Of a stretch of DNA of 64,000 nt, positions 9,615-19,370 are shown piece after piece. How positions within the stretch are numbered: the stretch's first letter is position 1; every line of letters begins with the position of its first letter. The translations under genes were made by a program, and so were the position numbers. Source of the DNA: Corynebacterium capitovis DSM 44611 (GTDB taxonomy: Bacteria; Actinomycetota; Actinomycetes; Mycobacteriales; Mycobacteriaceae); the NCBI RefSeq assembly GCF_030440535.1, contig NZ_CP047117.1, forward strand, positions 930,001-994,000, read 5' to 3'. The notes beneath the pieces are model-generated. The model was not told the origin of the DNA. It saw only the letters and a list, made by a program, of their open reading frames with translations, and made no database searches.

Positions 9615-10291
9615 TTGAGCGCGACCTCTTTCCACGCGCGGCGCGGTATGTCTACATGCGTACCGACTCCGCGGTCGACCTGACTAATTTCAACCAACTC
9701 CATCCCGAAGAAAAAGGATTGGTCAGCCGCGCGGTGGACCGTCGAAAAGCGGAGTTCGGCGATGCCCGCTGGTGCGCCCACGAGGCGCTCGCCGAGCTCG
9801 GTTATGGTTCCAGTGAAGCGATTCTGCGGGGCGAGGGCGGAATGCCCCTCTGGCCCGACGGGGTCTCGGGCTCGCTGACGCATACCGAGGGTTTCCGCGC
9901 CGCGGTCGTCGCCCCCGTCGATCACCTCGTCTCCGTGGGAATCGACTGCGAGCCAGCGGGCCCGCTGCCGGAAGGGGTCGTCGATCAGATTGCCCGCTCC
10001 CAAGAGCGCCAGCAAATCGACACGATGCGCTCCAACGGAATCGAGTGGGCTGATCGACTCATCTTCTGCGCCAAGGAAGCGACGTATAAGTGCTGGTTCC
10101 CGCTCTCGCGCAGATGGCTGGGTTTCGACGGGGCCGAGATCGAGGTTCACCCGGACGGGACGTTCACCTCTTACATCCTCGCCCGCCCGGCGCCTGTCCC
10201 CTTCTTCGAAGGTCGATGGAAGGAGCGCGCCGGCTTCATCGTGACCTCGGCGTTTGTCACCGCTGAGCACGCAGCCCGGTTCATTCACTAG
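9611..10291 (+). CDS. pptA: 4'-phosphopantetheinyl transferase (Sfp/PptT type)
   Basis: A 226-residue enzyme that moves the phosphopantetheine arm of CoA onto carrier proteins; in mycolic-acid bacteria this class activates type I fatty acid synthase and polyketide synthase Pks13. The magnesium/CoA motif GIDCE is at 110-114 and the second motif FCAKEATYKCWFP is at 152-164, with the catalytic Lys155/Glu156 and Lys160. A conserved SGSLTHTEG lies at 86-94. It overlaps the phosphoesterase by 4 nt and is convergent with truB, sharing a CTAG double stop at 10288-10291. Confidence 0.9.
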   Translation: MIERDLFPRAARYVYMRTDSAVDLTNFNQLHPEEKGLVSRAVDRRKAEFGDARWCAHEALAELGYGSSEAILRGEGGMPLWPDGVSGSLTHTEGFRAAVVAPVDHLVSVGIDCEPAGPLPEGVVDQIARSQERQQIDTMRSNGIEWADRLIFCAKEATYKCWFPLSRRWLGFDGAEIEVHPDGTFTSYILARPAPVPFFEGRWKERAGFIVTSAFVTAEHAARFIH

Positions 10292-11214
10292 GTATCCAAG
10301 GTAGACGGCCGCGCGACGAAGATGGACGCGAGACGCGAGCCGGATTCTCGGACGAGGGCTACGGCGCGTCCGTCGGCGCGGATAGCGGCGTGGGTGCCGC
10401 TGAGGCCCCGGGGTTCGAGCCACTTTCCCATGGCGAGGTCTGCGTATTCGGCCTCCGACACGGGCAGGACGGGCCATACCCGCGTGAGCGCCTCGTCCAG
10501 CGTGAGGCTTAGACGGGGGTTGAGTTCGAGGTCGGGCAGAGTTTGGGCGTCGTCAAGTGAAAAGACGCCTACCGATTCCCGGCGCAGCGCAGTGAGGTGA
10601 CCTCCCACGCTTCCCACGAGTGGGTCTGCACCGAGGTCTCGGGCGAGGGAGCGAATGTACGTTCCGGACGAGCAGTGCACGCGGACGTCGACGTCGATGA
10701 ACTCGCCCCGTCGGATGTCGATGATGTCGAAGGAATGGATCGTCACCGGGCGAACGGGCAGGTCCACGTCAGCGCCCTCGCGAACCAGCTCGTGGGCACG
10801 CCGGCCGCCTATCTTGATCGCGGAAACGGCCGCGGGCCGCTGCAAGATGGGGCCAGTGAGCTTGTTGACGCCCGCGCGCACCGCCTCCTCCGTCACTCCG
10901 GCGAGAGTTTGTGCGTCCGCGCGGGCGGTGACGTCGCCATCGGCGTCGTCAGTTGTCGTGGACGCGCCGAGTCGGATCGCTGCCGCGTAGACCTTGTCCT
11001 CTCCAACGAGGTGAGTGAGCAGTTTCGTGCCTCGTTCGATGCCAGCCACGAGAACCCCAGTGGCGGCGGGGTCTAGGGTCCCCGCGTGGCCGACTTTCCG
11101 CGTTTGGTAGATGCGACGCAGGCGAGCGACAACGTCATGGCTGGTCATGCCAGCAGGCTTGTCGACGATAACGAGGCCAGATGTCGCGAGGGGGTCGGAG
11201 CTGAGAGCTGTCAT
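10288..11214 (-). CDS. truB: tRNA pseudouridine-55 synthase
   Basis: A 308-residue TruB that makes pseudouridine 55 in the T loop of tRNAs. The N-terminal motif GLVIVDKPAGMTSHDVVARLR and the catalytic GHAGTLDPAATGVL segment (Asp nucleophile near residue 46) are intact. RYPA-type substrate-contact and C-terminal PUA-like regions follow. The start at 11214 was preferred over an upstream extension because a CATACT -10 lies 8 nt upstream (complement of 11223-11228), suggesting a leaderless mRNA. It is transcribed divergently from ribF. Confidence 0.95.
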   Translation of the reverse strand: MTALSSDPLATSGLVIVDKPAGMTSHDVVARLRRIYQTRKVGHAGTLDPAATGVLVAGIERGTKLLTHLVGEDKVYAAAIRLGASTTTDDADGDVTARADAQTLAGVTEEAVRAGVNKLTGPILQRPAAVSAIKIGGRRAHELVREGADVDLPVRPVTIHSFDIIDIRRGEFIDVDVRVHCSSGTYIRSLARDLGADPLVGSVGGHLTALRRESVGVFSLDDAQTLPDLELNPRLSLTLDEALTRVWPVLPVSEAEYADLAMGKWLEPRGLSGTHAAIRADGRAVALVRESGSRLASIFVARPSTLDT

Positions 11215-11222
11215 AGCGACCA

Positions 11223-11257
11223 AGTATGCCCGACCCCGAAACGGCATCACGTAGGGT
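11223..11257. promoter_or_regulatory. Back-to-back leaderless promoters of truB and ribF
   Basis: On the minus strand CATACT (complement of 11223-11228) is 8 nt before the truB ATG. On the plus strand TAGGGT (11252-11257) is 6 nt before the ribF GTG. The two -10 boxes are only 23 bp apart, so each one occupies the other's -35 region. Confidence 0.55.
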
Positions 11258-11263
11258 AGCCAC

Positions 11264-12268
11264 GTGGATATTTTGCGCGGCCTGAGCCAAGTGCCGGCGG
11301 GCTTTGGTGAGCCGGACGGGACTGTAGTAACCATCGGGGTTTTCGACGGAGTCCATCGCGGCCATCAGTTGCTCATCAACCGTGCTGTCGAGGAGGCGCG
11401 TTTGCGAGACTTGCCGAGCGTCGTTATGACCTTTGACCCACACCCGGTATCCGTCTTTTCTCCCGAGGACACGCCTCGCGCACTGGCAACCTTCGAAGAA
11501 CGAGCTCGCCTCATCGGGGAGCTCGGAGTGGACCACCTCGTCGTCATCGATTTCCGTGCGGAGCTCGCGGGAGACAGCCCCGAGCAATACGTTCGAGACA
11601 CGCTCGTGGGGCGATTGCGCGCTCAACACGTCGTCGTGGGCGAGAACTTCACGTTCGGTGCCGGTGCTCGCGGCACGGCCGAGACGATGGTCGACCTCTG
11701 CCATAAGAATGGCGTCGAAGTAACGGTGGTCAGCCTCCTTGACGACGGTTCCGCGCGCATCTCCTCTACCGCGATCCGAAACGAGCTCGCCGCCGGGAAC
11801 ATCGAGGCTGCTCGCGCGTATCTGGGACGGCCTTTCTCTGTCACCGCTCCGGTAGAACGGGGCGCGGGGCGCGGGGGCCGCGAACTCGGGTACCCCACGG
11901 CAAACCAATACGTCGAGTACATTTCCGCGTTACCCGCCGACGGCGTGTACGCGGGGTGGTTTACCATCTTGGGCAGCGAGACCGAGCTGAAAGGGGACAT
12001 GCTTGCGGATGTCCGTTATCCCGCCGCCGTCTCCGTGGGCACGAATCCCACCTTTGGGGATTGTCGTCGCAGCGTCGAGTCGTTTGTCCTCGACCGGAAC
12101 GCCGATTTGTATGACCACGTGGCTCGCGTCGAATTCGTAGGGAAGGTTCGAGACATGGTGAAGTTTGACTCCGTGGACGAGTTGCTCAGAAACATGGCGC
12201 GCGACGTAAATCGGACCCGCGACATCCTCGGCATTGCCCAACACCCTGAGAAGGACTGGAGCGAATAG
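11264..12268 (+). CDS. ribF: Bifunctional riboflavin kinase / FAD synthetase
   Basis: A 334-residue RibF that phosphorylates riboflavin to FMN and adenylates FMN to FAD. The N-terminal nucleotidyltransferase domain has GVFDGVHRGHQ (26-36), FDPHP and ISSTAIR. The C-terminal kinase domain begins with GRPFSV and has the GYPTAN motif and the TNPTFG segment. The start is GTG 11264, placed 6 nt after a -10 box. It overlaps the nucleoside hydrolase start by 1 nt (TAGTG), so the two are cotranscribed. No FMN riboswitch is seen in the 49-nt gap upstream. Confidence 0.95.
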   Translation: MDILRGLSQVPAGFGEPDGTVVTIGVFDGVHRGHQLLINRAVEEARLRDLPSVVMTFDPHPVSVFSPEDTPRALATFEERARLIGELGVDHLVVIDFRAELAGDSPEQYVRDTLVGRLRAQHVVVGENFTFGAGARGTAETMVDLCHKNGVEVTVVSLLDDGSARISSTAIRNELAAGNIEAARAYLGRPFSVTAPVERGAGRGGRELGYPTANQYVEYISALPADGVYAGWFTILGSETELKGDMLADVRYPAAVSVGTNPTFGDCRRSVESFVLDRNADLYDHVARVEFVGKVRDMVKFDSVDELLRNMARDVNRTRDILGIAQHPEKDWSE

Positions 12269-13227
12269 TGACACGCAAGCTAATTCTTGACCTCGACACC
12301 GGCATCGACGACGCGCTGGCTCTCGCCTACGCACTGGGAAGCCCGGAGCTGGAATTGATCGGGGTGACAGGAACGTACGGAAACGTGCTTGTCAGCACGG
12401 GGGTGCGCAACGCGCTTGCCATCCTCGAGCTTTTTGGGCGCACCGATGTTCCTGTCTTCGCTGGACCGGACCACGCCCGCGCTAAGGACGGGTTCGAGGT
12501 GCTCGACATTTCTGCGTTCATTCACGGCCAAAACGGCATCGGCGAGGCGCTTCTTCCCGATCCCGCCAGGGCGGTCGAAGAGCGGGACGCGGTGGACTTT
12601 CTGATCGAATCTACGGAACGCTACGGCGACGACCTCGTCATCGTCCCGACCGGTCCGTCCACGACAATCGCAGCCGCCGCTGAGCGGTCCGCGGCATTCG
12701 CACGCAACGCCCACATCATCATGATGGGAGGGGCGCTGACAGTGCCCGGCAATGTCTCTCCGTGGGCGGAGGCCAATGTGAACCAGGACCCTGAGGCGAC
12801 GGACCTGCTGTTTCGCAGCGCAGCGGATGTCACCATGGTGGGTCTTGATGTCACCCTGCAGACGCTGTTGACCCGAGAGGAGACAGCGAAGTGGGAAGCC
12901 CTGGGTACTCCGGCCGGAGACTTCCTCGCAGAAGCGACGAACTACTACATCAAGGCGTATGACACCACCGCACCACACCTGGGGGGGTGCGGCCTGCACG
13001 ACCCTCTCGCGGTCGCGGTGGCCATCGATCCGTCGCTGGTCACGCTCCTCGACATCAACATGAAGACGGATGTGGAGGGCCCGACGCGGGGGCGCACGAT
13101 TGGCGACGAAACCCGGCTCAACGACCCGGTAAAGACCGCCCACGTTGCCGTGGCCGTGGATGTGGCCAGGTTCTTAGACGAGTTCATGGACCGGATCACG
13201 GGGCTCGCCGCAGGTGATTTGGGCTAG
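12268..13227 (+). CDS. Inosine/uridine-preferring nucleoside hydrolase family protein
   Basis: A 319-residue IU-nucleoside hydrolase that splits the N-glycosidic bond of ribonucleosides to free base and ribose. The calcium-binding motif DLDTGIDD (residues 8-15) is complete, with HGQNGIG and PTGPSTTIAAA further on and GLHDPLAVAVAIDP, carrying the metal-ligand Asp, near residue 245. It starts at GTG 12268 overlapping the ribF stop. The base specificity (pyrimidine versus purine) cannot be read with confidence. Confidence 0.9.
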   Translation: MTRKLILDLDTGIDDALALAYALGSPELELIGVTGTYGNVLVSTGVRNALAILELFGRTDVPVFAGPDHARAKDGFEVLDISAFIHGQNGIGEALLPDPARAVEERDAVDFLIESTERYGDDLVIVPTGPSTTIAAAAERSAAFARNAHIIMMGGALTVPGNVSPWAEANVNQDPEATDLLFRSAADVTMVGLDVTLQTLLTREETAKWEALGTPAGDFLAEATNYYIKAYDTTAPHLGGCGLHDPLAVAVAIDPSLVTLLDINMKTDVEGPTRGRTIGDETRLNDPVKTAHVAVAVDVARFLDEFMDRITGLAAGDLG

Positions 13228-13248
13228 CCAACAGGCCTGGGGTACTCT
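13219..13248 (+). promoter_or_regulatory. Candidate rpsO promoter
   Basis: A TTGGGC -35 (13219-13224, inside the end of the hydrolase gene) and a TACTCT -10 (13243-13248) are 18 nt apart. The resulting leader of about 90 nt before rpsO is long for this genome and could hold an S15 autoregulatory structure; I could not draw a convincing one. Confidence 0.45.
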
Positions 13249-13344
13249 CACCTGCTGAAGTTCCGGGCAAGAGGAAATCGACTGTGGTCCGCAGCAGTTA
13301 CGCCCGGAGCACACGCAGTGCGGACTGAAATAAGGAGTATCACC

Positions 13345-13614
13345 ATGTCTTTGACTACCGAAAAGAAGTCCGAGATCCTCGGCGCTTACGGCCTCCACGA
13401 GACGGACACGGGCTCGCCCGAGGCCCAGGTCGCCCTGCTGACCGAGCGGATCAATAACCTTACCGAGCACCTCAAGTTCCACAAGCACGACCACCACTCC
13501 CGCCGTGGCCTGCTGCTTCTCGTTGGCCGGCGCCGTGGCCTGCTGAAGTACCTGCGCGAGAACGACGTGGAGCGCTACCGCAGCCTGATCTCCCGCCTGG
13601 GACTGCGCCGCTAG
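13345..13614 (+). CDS. rpsO: 30S ribosomal protein S15
   Basis: An 89-residue S15, the usual length, which binds the central domain of 16S rRNA. The conserved [19 protein letters not shown] and [17 protein letters not shown] segments contact rRNA. The ATG at 13345 has AAGGAG 8 nt upstream; the open frame runs back 9 codons to a GTG without family similarity. It is followed by a clear intrinsic terminator and then by pnp, the widely conserved rpsO-pnp order. Confidence 0.98.
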   Translation: MSLTTEKKSEILGAYGLHETDTGSPEAQVALLTERINNLTEHLKFHKHDHHSRRGLLLLVGRRRGLLKYLRENDVERYRSLISRLGLRR

Positions 13615-13627
13615 CAGCTCGCGCCTT

Positions 13628-13669
13628 AACCCGCCTCTCCGCCTACCCCGCGGTGGCAGGCGGGTTTTT
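13628..13669 (+). terminator. Intrinsic terminator between rpsO and pnp
   Basis: The stem AACCCGCCT (13628-13636) pairs with AGGCGGGTT (13658-13666) and is followed by a T run. This is the clearest rho-independent terminator in the window. Confidence 0.88.
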
Positions 13670-13682
13670 CGCGTTCTCGGCT

Positions 13683-13711
13683 GGGACACTCGGGGGAGTA
13701 CCTGGTAGAAT
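13683..13711 (+). promoter_or_regulatory. Candidate pnp promoter
   Basis: GGGACA (13683-13688) and TAGAAT (13706-13711) are spaced by 17 nt just after the rpsO terminator, giving pnp its own promoter and a leader of about 80 nt. Leader-mediated autoregulation is known for pnp in other bacteria; no strong hairpin was identified here. Confidence 0.6.
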
Positions 13712-13796
13712 GGCTGCGCTACCCCAGACGCAACAGACTAGATGACGAAACACGGCGGCACCGACGATCGCCGGACCAAACGAGGAGAGACACCTT

Positions 13797-16082
13797 TTGA
13801 CCACTTTTACCCCCAAAAATTCCTTCGACGTCCACGTGGACGAGGACTACGGAATCACCGAGGGGGTCGCCGTCCTCGATAACGGCGACTTTGGCTCCCG
13901 CACCATCCGCTTTGAGACTGGGCAGCTCGCGCGTCAGGCGGACGGTTCCGTGACCGCCTTCCTCGACGATGACACGATGATGCTGGCCACCGTCACCTCG
14001 TCCAACCAGCCGCGGGAAGGTTTCGATTTCTTCCCGCTCACCGTCGACGTCGAGGAGCGGATGTACGCGGCCGGCCGGATTCCCGGTTCCTTCTTCCGCA
14101 GGGAGGGCCGCCCCTCCACGGAAGCGATTCTTGCGTGCCGCCTCATTGACCGTCCGCTGCGCCCGACTTTTGTCAAGGGCCTCCGCAACGAAGTGCAGGT
14201 GGTCATCACGGTGCTGAGCATGAATCCGGACGAGTACTACGACGTGGTGGCCATCAATGGTGCTTCCGCCGCGACGCAGCTGTCCGGTTTGCCGGTGTCG
14301 GGCCCGGTTGGTGGCGTACGAATGGCCCTGATTGCGGATGACAAGCACCCGGAGGGCCAGTGGGTCGCTTTCCCGAACCGAGCCCAGCACGAGCGCTGCC
14401 TCTTCGAGATGGTGGTCGCGGGCCGTGTGGTCCAGCGCAAGCGGGGACGCACATCTGAGGACGATGTCGCCATCATGATGGTGGAGGCCGGTGCTGGCGT
14501 TGACGTCGTCAAGCACATTAAGCAGGGTGCCCCGGCCCCGACCGAGGAGACCGTGGCCCAGGGGCTCGAGGCGGCGAAGCCGTACATCCGCACGCTCTGC
14601 CTCGCCCAGAAGGCTCTGGCGGAGGAAGCGGCGCGCGAGTCCCGCGAATTCCCGCTCTTCCCGGCTTATTCCGACCGCACCTACGGAGCCGTGGAAAAGA
14701 AAGCGTCGAAGAAGCTCTCCAAGCTGTTGACTATCAGCGGCAAGCAAGAGCGCGACGAAGCGACCAATGCCTATATGGCGGAGGTCGAGGAAGAACTGTT
14801 GGACAAGTTCGACCTTGACGACGATGACCGGGACACCGCAGTCGTCGTGAAGGAGATCCGAGCTGCCTACAACGCGCTCATGAAGTCCCTCGTCCGCGAG
14901 AAAATCCTGCGTGACGGCTACCGCATCGACGGCCGCGGTGTGACGGACATTCGTGACCTCGAGGTTGAGGTGGAGCTCATTCCCAGGGCGCACGGTTCCG
15001 CTCTGTTTGAGCGCGGAGAGACGCAAATTCTGGGCGTGACAACGTTGGACATGCTCAAGATGGAGCAGACGATTGATTCGCTCTCCCCGGAGAAGTCCAA
15101 GCACTACATCCACCATTACAACTTCCCGCCGTACTCCACAGGTGAGACGGGCCGCGTCGGTTCCCCGAAGCGCCGCGAGATCGGCCACGGGGCACTTGCC
15201 GAGCGCGCGTTGACGCCTGTCATTCCCCCCAAAGAGGAGTTCCCGTACACCATCCGCCAAGTGTCCGAGGCGCTCGGTTCCAACGGCTCGACCTCCATGG
15301 GCTCCGTGTGCGCGTCTACCCTGTCTCTTTACAATGCGGGTGTCCCGCTGGCAGCCCCGGTTGCGGGCATCGCGATGGGCCTCGTGTCCGGCGAGGTCGA
15401 CGGGCGAACCGAATATGTCGCGTTGACGGACATTCTCGGTGCCGAGGACGCCTTCGGCGATATGGACTTCAAGGTGGCGGGCACCCGCGAGTTCATCACT
15501 GCCCTGCAGCTCGATACGAAGTTGGACGGCATTCCCTCCGACGTGCTCGCGTCGGCGCTGGATCAGGCGCGGGACGCACGTGAAGCCATTTTGGACACCA
15601 TGGCCGAGGTCATCGAGGGCCCCGACGAAATGAGCCCGCTTGCTCCCAAGATCACGGCGATCAGCGTTCCGGTATCCAAGATCGGCGAGGTCATTGGCCC
15701 GAAGGGCAAGACGATTAACCAGATCACGGAGGAGACGGGGGCCGAAGTCTCCATCGAGGATGACGGAACGATTTACGTGTCCGCCGCCTCGGGCAGCGCG
15801 GCAGACGCGGCCATCGAACGTATCAATGGCATTGCGAACCCGCAGATGCCGAAGGTGGGGGAGCGCTACCTGGGCACTGTCGTCAAGACCGTGGCGTTCG
15901 GTGCGTTCGTGTCCATCCTGCCGGGAACTGATGGGCTCATCCACGTCTCCAAGCTCGGCGGCAACACCCGCGTGGAGAATGTCGAGGACGTCATCCACGT
16001 CGGCGAAAAGGTGGAAGTCGAGATCGCTGACATCGATAACCGCGGCAAGATCTCGCTGGTTCCCGTCACCGACGAGGACTAG
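13797..16082 (+). CDS. pnp: Polyribonucleotide nucleotidyltransferase (PNPase)
   Basis: A 761-residue phosphorolytic 3'-5' exoribonuclease and RNA polymerase. Two RNase PH domains (about 20-240 and 340-570) flank a helical linker; the second carries the active-site [22 protein letters not shown] and the [19 protein letters not shown] segment. A KH domain ([15 protein letters not shown]) and an S1 domain follow at the C terminus. The start is a TTG at 13797, preceded by GAGGAGA. In actinobacteria this enzyme can also affect (p)ppGpp synthesis (established for Streptomyces GpsI), which is not evident from sequence here. Confidence 0.97.
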   Translation: MTTFTPKNSFDVHVDEDYGITEGVAVLDNGDFGSRTIRFETGQLARQADGSVTAFLDDDTMMLATVTSSNQPREGFDFFPLTVDVEERMYAAGRIPGSFFRREGRPSTEAILACRLIDRPLRPTFVKGLRNEVQVVITVLSMNPDEYYDVVAINGASAATQLSGLPVSGPVGGVRMALIADDKHPEGQWVAFPNRAQHERCLFEMVVAGRVVQRKRGRTSEDDVAIMMVEAGAGVDVVKHIKQGAPAPTEETVAQGLEAAKPYIRTLCLAQKALAEEAARESREFPLFPAYSDRTYGAVEKKASKKLSKLLTISGKQERDEATNAYMAEVEEELLDKFDLDDDDRDTAVVVKEIRAAYNALMKSLVREKILRDGYRIDGRGVTDIRDLEVEVELIPRAHGSALFERGETQILGVTTLDMLKMEQTIDSLSPEKSKHYIHHYNFPPYSTGETGRVGSPKRREIGHGALAERALTPVIPPKEEFPYTIRQVSEALGSNGSTSMGSVCASTLSLYNAGVPLAAPVAGIAMGLVSGEVDGRTEYVALTDILGAEDAFGDMDFKVAGTREFITALQLDTKLDGIPSDVLASALDQARDAREAILDTMAEVIEGPDEMSPLAPKITAISVPVSKIGEVIGPKGKTINQITEETGAEVSIEDDGTIYVSAASGSAADAAIERINGIANPQMPKVGERYLGTVVKTVAFGAFVSILPGTDGLIHVSKLGGNTRVENVEDVIHVGEKVEVEIADIDNRGKISLVPVTDED

Positions 16083-16125
16083 AGGACAGGCCTCGGGCCA
16101 CGCTCACGGAAGAGAGGCGCGGGCC

Positions 16126-16800
16126 CTAGGCCGTGGTCTCTACGTCAACGACAACTCGTGTCGGGTTTTCCAGCGTGTAGGCGCGGAACGGTCGCTGCGC
16201 GTCCAGCCCGATCACGAACTGCGTATCCGCTTCGAAGGTACCGCCACTGCTGAGGCCGACAATTGACCCGGCCGGAGCGACATCGAGGCGGCCGGGCGTG
16301 TCAAGGGCGGTGGTTGCGGAGGTCATCCCCATCGGCGTGCCCTGGACCATTACTTGGAGGTAGGCGCTGCCCGCGACGTCAAGCGGGTAGCCGGATGCCT
16401 GCTGCCGGGGTTCGGCAGTGTACCCCGCGATGAATCCCGGCACCCCCGTCCCCGAGAACTCGAAGACGACGCGGTCAAACCCTTCGTGGGAGCCGGTACG
16501 GATGTCTTGCAGGGCGAGTTCTGCGCCCGGGGCCGGGCTCTGCATTGCCTGACCAGAGGTGAAGAGTAAGCCGGCTGGGGCGTCTCCTGCCGTCTCAGCA
16601 ACCCGAAGGGTCGACGGGGGTGAGGCGGGATCGGCGGGTGTCGGCGACGCAGCAGCGGAGGTCGAAGAGGTGACCGTTGTCGTGCTCGACGAGGGAAGCG
16701 GGGCCGTCGACGGGTTTGCGTTTTCTTCGGACCCGCAGGCGGCGAGTGCTAGCGGTGTAACGCATGTGGCAGCAATGATCGTGCGAGGCAGATGTTTCAT
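16126..16800 (-). CDS. AMIN-like domain lipoprotein
   Basis: A 224-residue predicted lipoprotein. The signal peptide (MKHLPRT, hydrophobic core) ends in the lipobox LAAC. A Ser/Thr/Pro-rich linker (about residues 25-65) could space it from the membrane through the cell wall. The C-terminal domain, with GFDRVVFEFSGTGVPGF and NPTRVVVDVE, resembles the AMIN-like beta domain seen in many secreted corynebacterial proteins. A TACATT -10 is 7 nt before the ATG at 16800, so it is probably leaderless; a TTG three codons upstream is the alternative. The function is unknown. It is convergent with pnp. Confidence 0.72.
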   Translation of the reverse strand: MKHLPRTIIAATCVTPLALAACGSEENANPSTAPLPSSSTTTVTSSTSAAASPTPADPASPPSTLRVAETAGDAPAGLLFTSGQAMQSPAPGAELALQDIRTGSHEGFDRVVFEFSGTGVPGFIAGYTAEPRQQASGYPLDVAGSAYLQVMVQGTPMGMTSATTALDTPGRLDVAPAGSIVGLSSGGTFEADTQFVIGLDAQRPFRAYTLENPTRVVVDVETTA

Positions 16801-16853
16801 AGCCTCCAATGTACTGGGCGGAGCAGAGGACGCACCCCACAGTTAGCGGGCGC

Positions 16854-16859
16854 TAAAGT
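16854..16859 (+). promoter_or_regulatory. Candidate -10 for dapB
   Basis: TAAAGT is 38 nt before the dapB GTG, giving a short leader that contains the GGAAGGAG ribosome-binding site. Confidence 0.4.
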
Positions 16860-16897
16860 AGCCGAGGTACGTACTGGCTGAACCGGAAGGAGCATGA

Positions 16898-17644
<747 letters not shown>

Positions 17645-17658
17645 GGGGTCGCATACCG

Positions 17659-18411
17659 ATGGCGGTTGAACCAGCACTGGAAGTCCAGCTCATCGCGTCC
17701 ACGTCCTTCGCCCCGCCCCCGGGGTTCGAGTGGGCGCCCGAGGACCAAGCCACAGACGCAGAGTCCGTCGTCGAGTTTGCCGGGCGCGCCTGCTACGAAA
17801 CCTTTGACCGCCCGAACCCGCACACCGCGACGAATGCCTCGTACCTGCACCACATTATCGACGTCGGGCACGACGCCCTTCTCGAACACGCGACAGCGAC
17901 GATCTACATTCGCGGCCTCTCACGAGCGGCGGGCAACGAGCTTCTGCGCCACCGCCACTTCTCCTTCTCCCAGCTCAGCCAGCGCTTCGTTCATTCCGGG
18001 GCAAGTAAAGTCGTCGTTCCCCCCGCGATCGCGGCCGACGAGGATCTGCGCCGACTGTTCCTCCGGACCGTCGATGACGCACGCTTCGTGTACGACGAGC
18101 TACTAGCTGCCTTGGAGGAAAACATGGCCAGCGAGCCGAACGCGCTTCTGCGCCGCAAGCAAGCCCGCCAGGCAGCGCGGGCAGTACTGCCGAATGCGAC
18201 AGAGACCCGCTTCGTTGTAACTGGAAACTACCGTGCGTGGCGGCAGTTCATCGCTGCGCGGGCGTCCGAACACGCAGACGTAGAAATTCGAGCTCTGGCG
18301 GTAGCCTGCCTTGATCTTCTGCGCGGCACGGCGCCGTCGCTTTTCGACGATTTCCTTGTCAGCGAACTCTCCGACGGGACAAGGATGGCCACGAGCCCTT
18401 ACGTCTCCTGA
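17659..18411 (+). CDS. thyX: FAD-dependent thymidylate synthase ThyX
   Basis: A 250-residue flavin-dependent thymidylate synthase that methylates dUMP using methylene-tetrahydrofolate and NADPH. The ThyX signature [13 protein letters not shown], with the RHR and Ser residues that bind FAD and dUMP, is present. A C-terminal [17 protein letters not shown] segment is also typical. It starts 14 nt after dapB at ATG 17659 and is probably cotranscribed with it. Whether a second, ThyA-type enzyme exists is outside the window. Confidence 0.96.
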   Translation: MAVEPALEVQLIASTSFAPPPGFEWAPEDQATDAESVVEFAGRACYETFDRPNPHTATNASYLHHIIDVGHDALLEHATATIYIRGLSRAAGNELLRHRHFSFSQLSQRFVHSGASKVVVPPAIAADEDLRRLFLRTVDDARFVYDELLAALEENMASEPNALLRRKQARQAARAVLPNATETRFVVTGNYRAWRQFIAARASEHADVEIRALAVACLDLLRGTAPSLFDDFLVSELSDGTRMATSPYVS

Positions 18412-18445
18412 GCAGTGTCATAACGCGACACGCAGGGGCAGCGGG

Positions 18446-18451
18446 TAATCT
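18446..18451 (+). promoter_or_regulatory. -10 for leaderless dapA
   Basis: TAATCT is 8 nt before the dapA ATG and no Shine-Dalgarno is present, so dapA probably has its own leaderless transcript apart from dapB-thyX. Confidence 0.55.
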
Positions 18452-18459
18452 GGTTTGCC

Positions 18460-19368
18460 ATGGGCACGACTTTGAAAGCGCAGACAGGTGCTGAGATTTT
18501 CGGCACCACCTCCGTCGCCATGGTGACCCCGTTCACCTCAACAGGGGAGCTGGACCTCGACGCGGGCCGGAAGTTGGCATCCCATTTGGTGGATAACGGC
18601 ATCGACTCGCTCGTGCTAGCCGGCACCACGGGGGAATCCCCGACGACGACGGCGGAGGAAAAGATCGCGCTGCTCAAGGCGGTAAAGGAGGAAGTGGGTG
18701 ACCGAGCCAGAATAATCGCCGGAGCCGGAACCAACAATACGCGTTCTTCGGTAGAGCTCGCTATCGCGTCACGAAACGCCGGTGCCGACGCGCTCCTAGT
18801 GGTCACTCCCTACTACTCCAAGCCGTCCCAGACAGGTCTCGTTGCCCACTTCACGGCTATCGCCGACGCCACGGACGCCCCGATCTGCCTCTACGACATC
18901 CCGGGCCGCTCTGGGGTGCCGCTCCACGCGCCGACGATCCGTCAGCTCGCCGAACTTCCTACTGTCTTAGGCCTTAAAGACGCGAAGGGGGATTTCTTCG
19001 AAGCGGCCCCCTTAATTCGGGAGACGGGGCTGGCCTGGTATTCTGGAGACGATCCGCTCAACGTGCCGTGGTTGTCTGTCGGTGCCACCGGCGTCATTTC
19101 GGTTATCGGACATGTCGCCCCGCGTTTGTTGCGAGAGATGATTACAAGCTTCGAGGAAGGCGACCTCGCCCGCGTGCGGGAAATCAACGCCAACACCATC
19201 GATGTCCTTGCGCGACAGCAAGCCGTCCTCGGTGGTGCCACATTTGCAAAAGCGGCCCTGCGCCTGCAGGGCATTGAAGTGGGAGATCCTCGTTTGCCCG
19301 TCGTACCTGCGACGGATTCGCAGATCGAAGACCTCCGAGAAGACATGCGAAAGGCTGGAGTCCTTTAA
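18460..19368 (+). CDS. dapA: 4-hydroxy-tetrahydrodipicolinate synthase
   Basis: A 302-residue DapA that condenses pyruvate with aspartate semialdehyde, the first committed step to lysine and diaminopimelate. Visible motifs are [11 protein letters not shown] (substrate carboxylate binding), [10 protein letters not shown], the [11 protein letters not shown] segment with the catalytic Tyr, and GLKDAKGD with the Schiff-base Lys. The next gene, RNase J, starts 2 nt after the stop; dapA-rnj linkage is conserved in actinobacteria. Confidence 0.97.
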   Translation: MGTTLKAQTGAEIFGTTSVAMVTPFTSTGELDLDAGRKLASHLVDNGIDSLVLAGTTGESPTTTAEEKIALLKAVKEEVGDRARIIAGAGTNNTRSSVELAIASRNAGADALLVVTPYYSKPSQTGLVAHFTAIADATDAPICLYDIPGRSGVPLHAPTIRQLAELPTVLGLKDAKGDFFEAAPLIRETGLAWYSGDDPLNVPWLSVGATGVISVIGHVAPRLLREMITSFEEGDLARVREINANTIDVLARQQAVLGGATFAKAALRLQGIEVGDPRLPVVPATDSQIEDLREDMRKAGVL

Positions 19369-19370
19369 AT

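Noticed and set aside
13719..15998. A 759-codon open frame antisense to pnp
   Set aside because: It is a complement of a strongly conserved PNPase gene, rich in His/Arg/Asp as expected for a GC-rich shadow frame, with no recognisable domain or ribosome-binding site.
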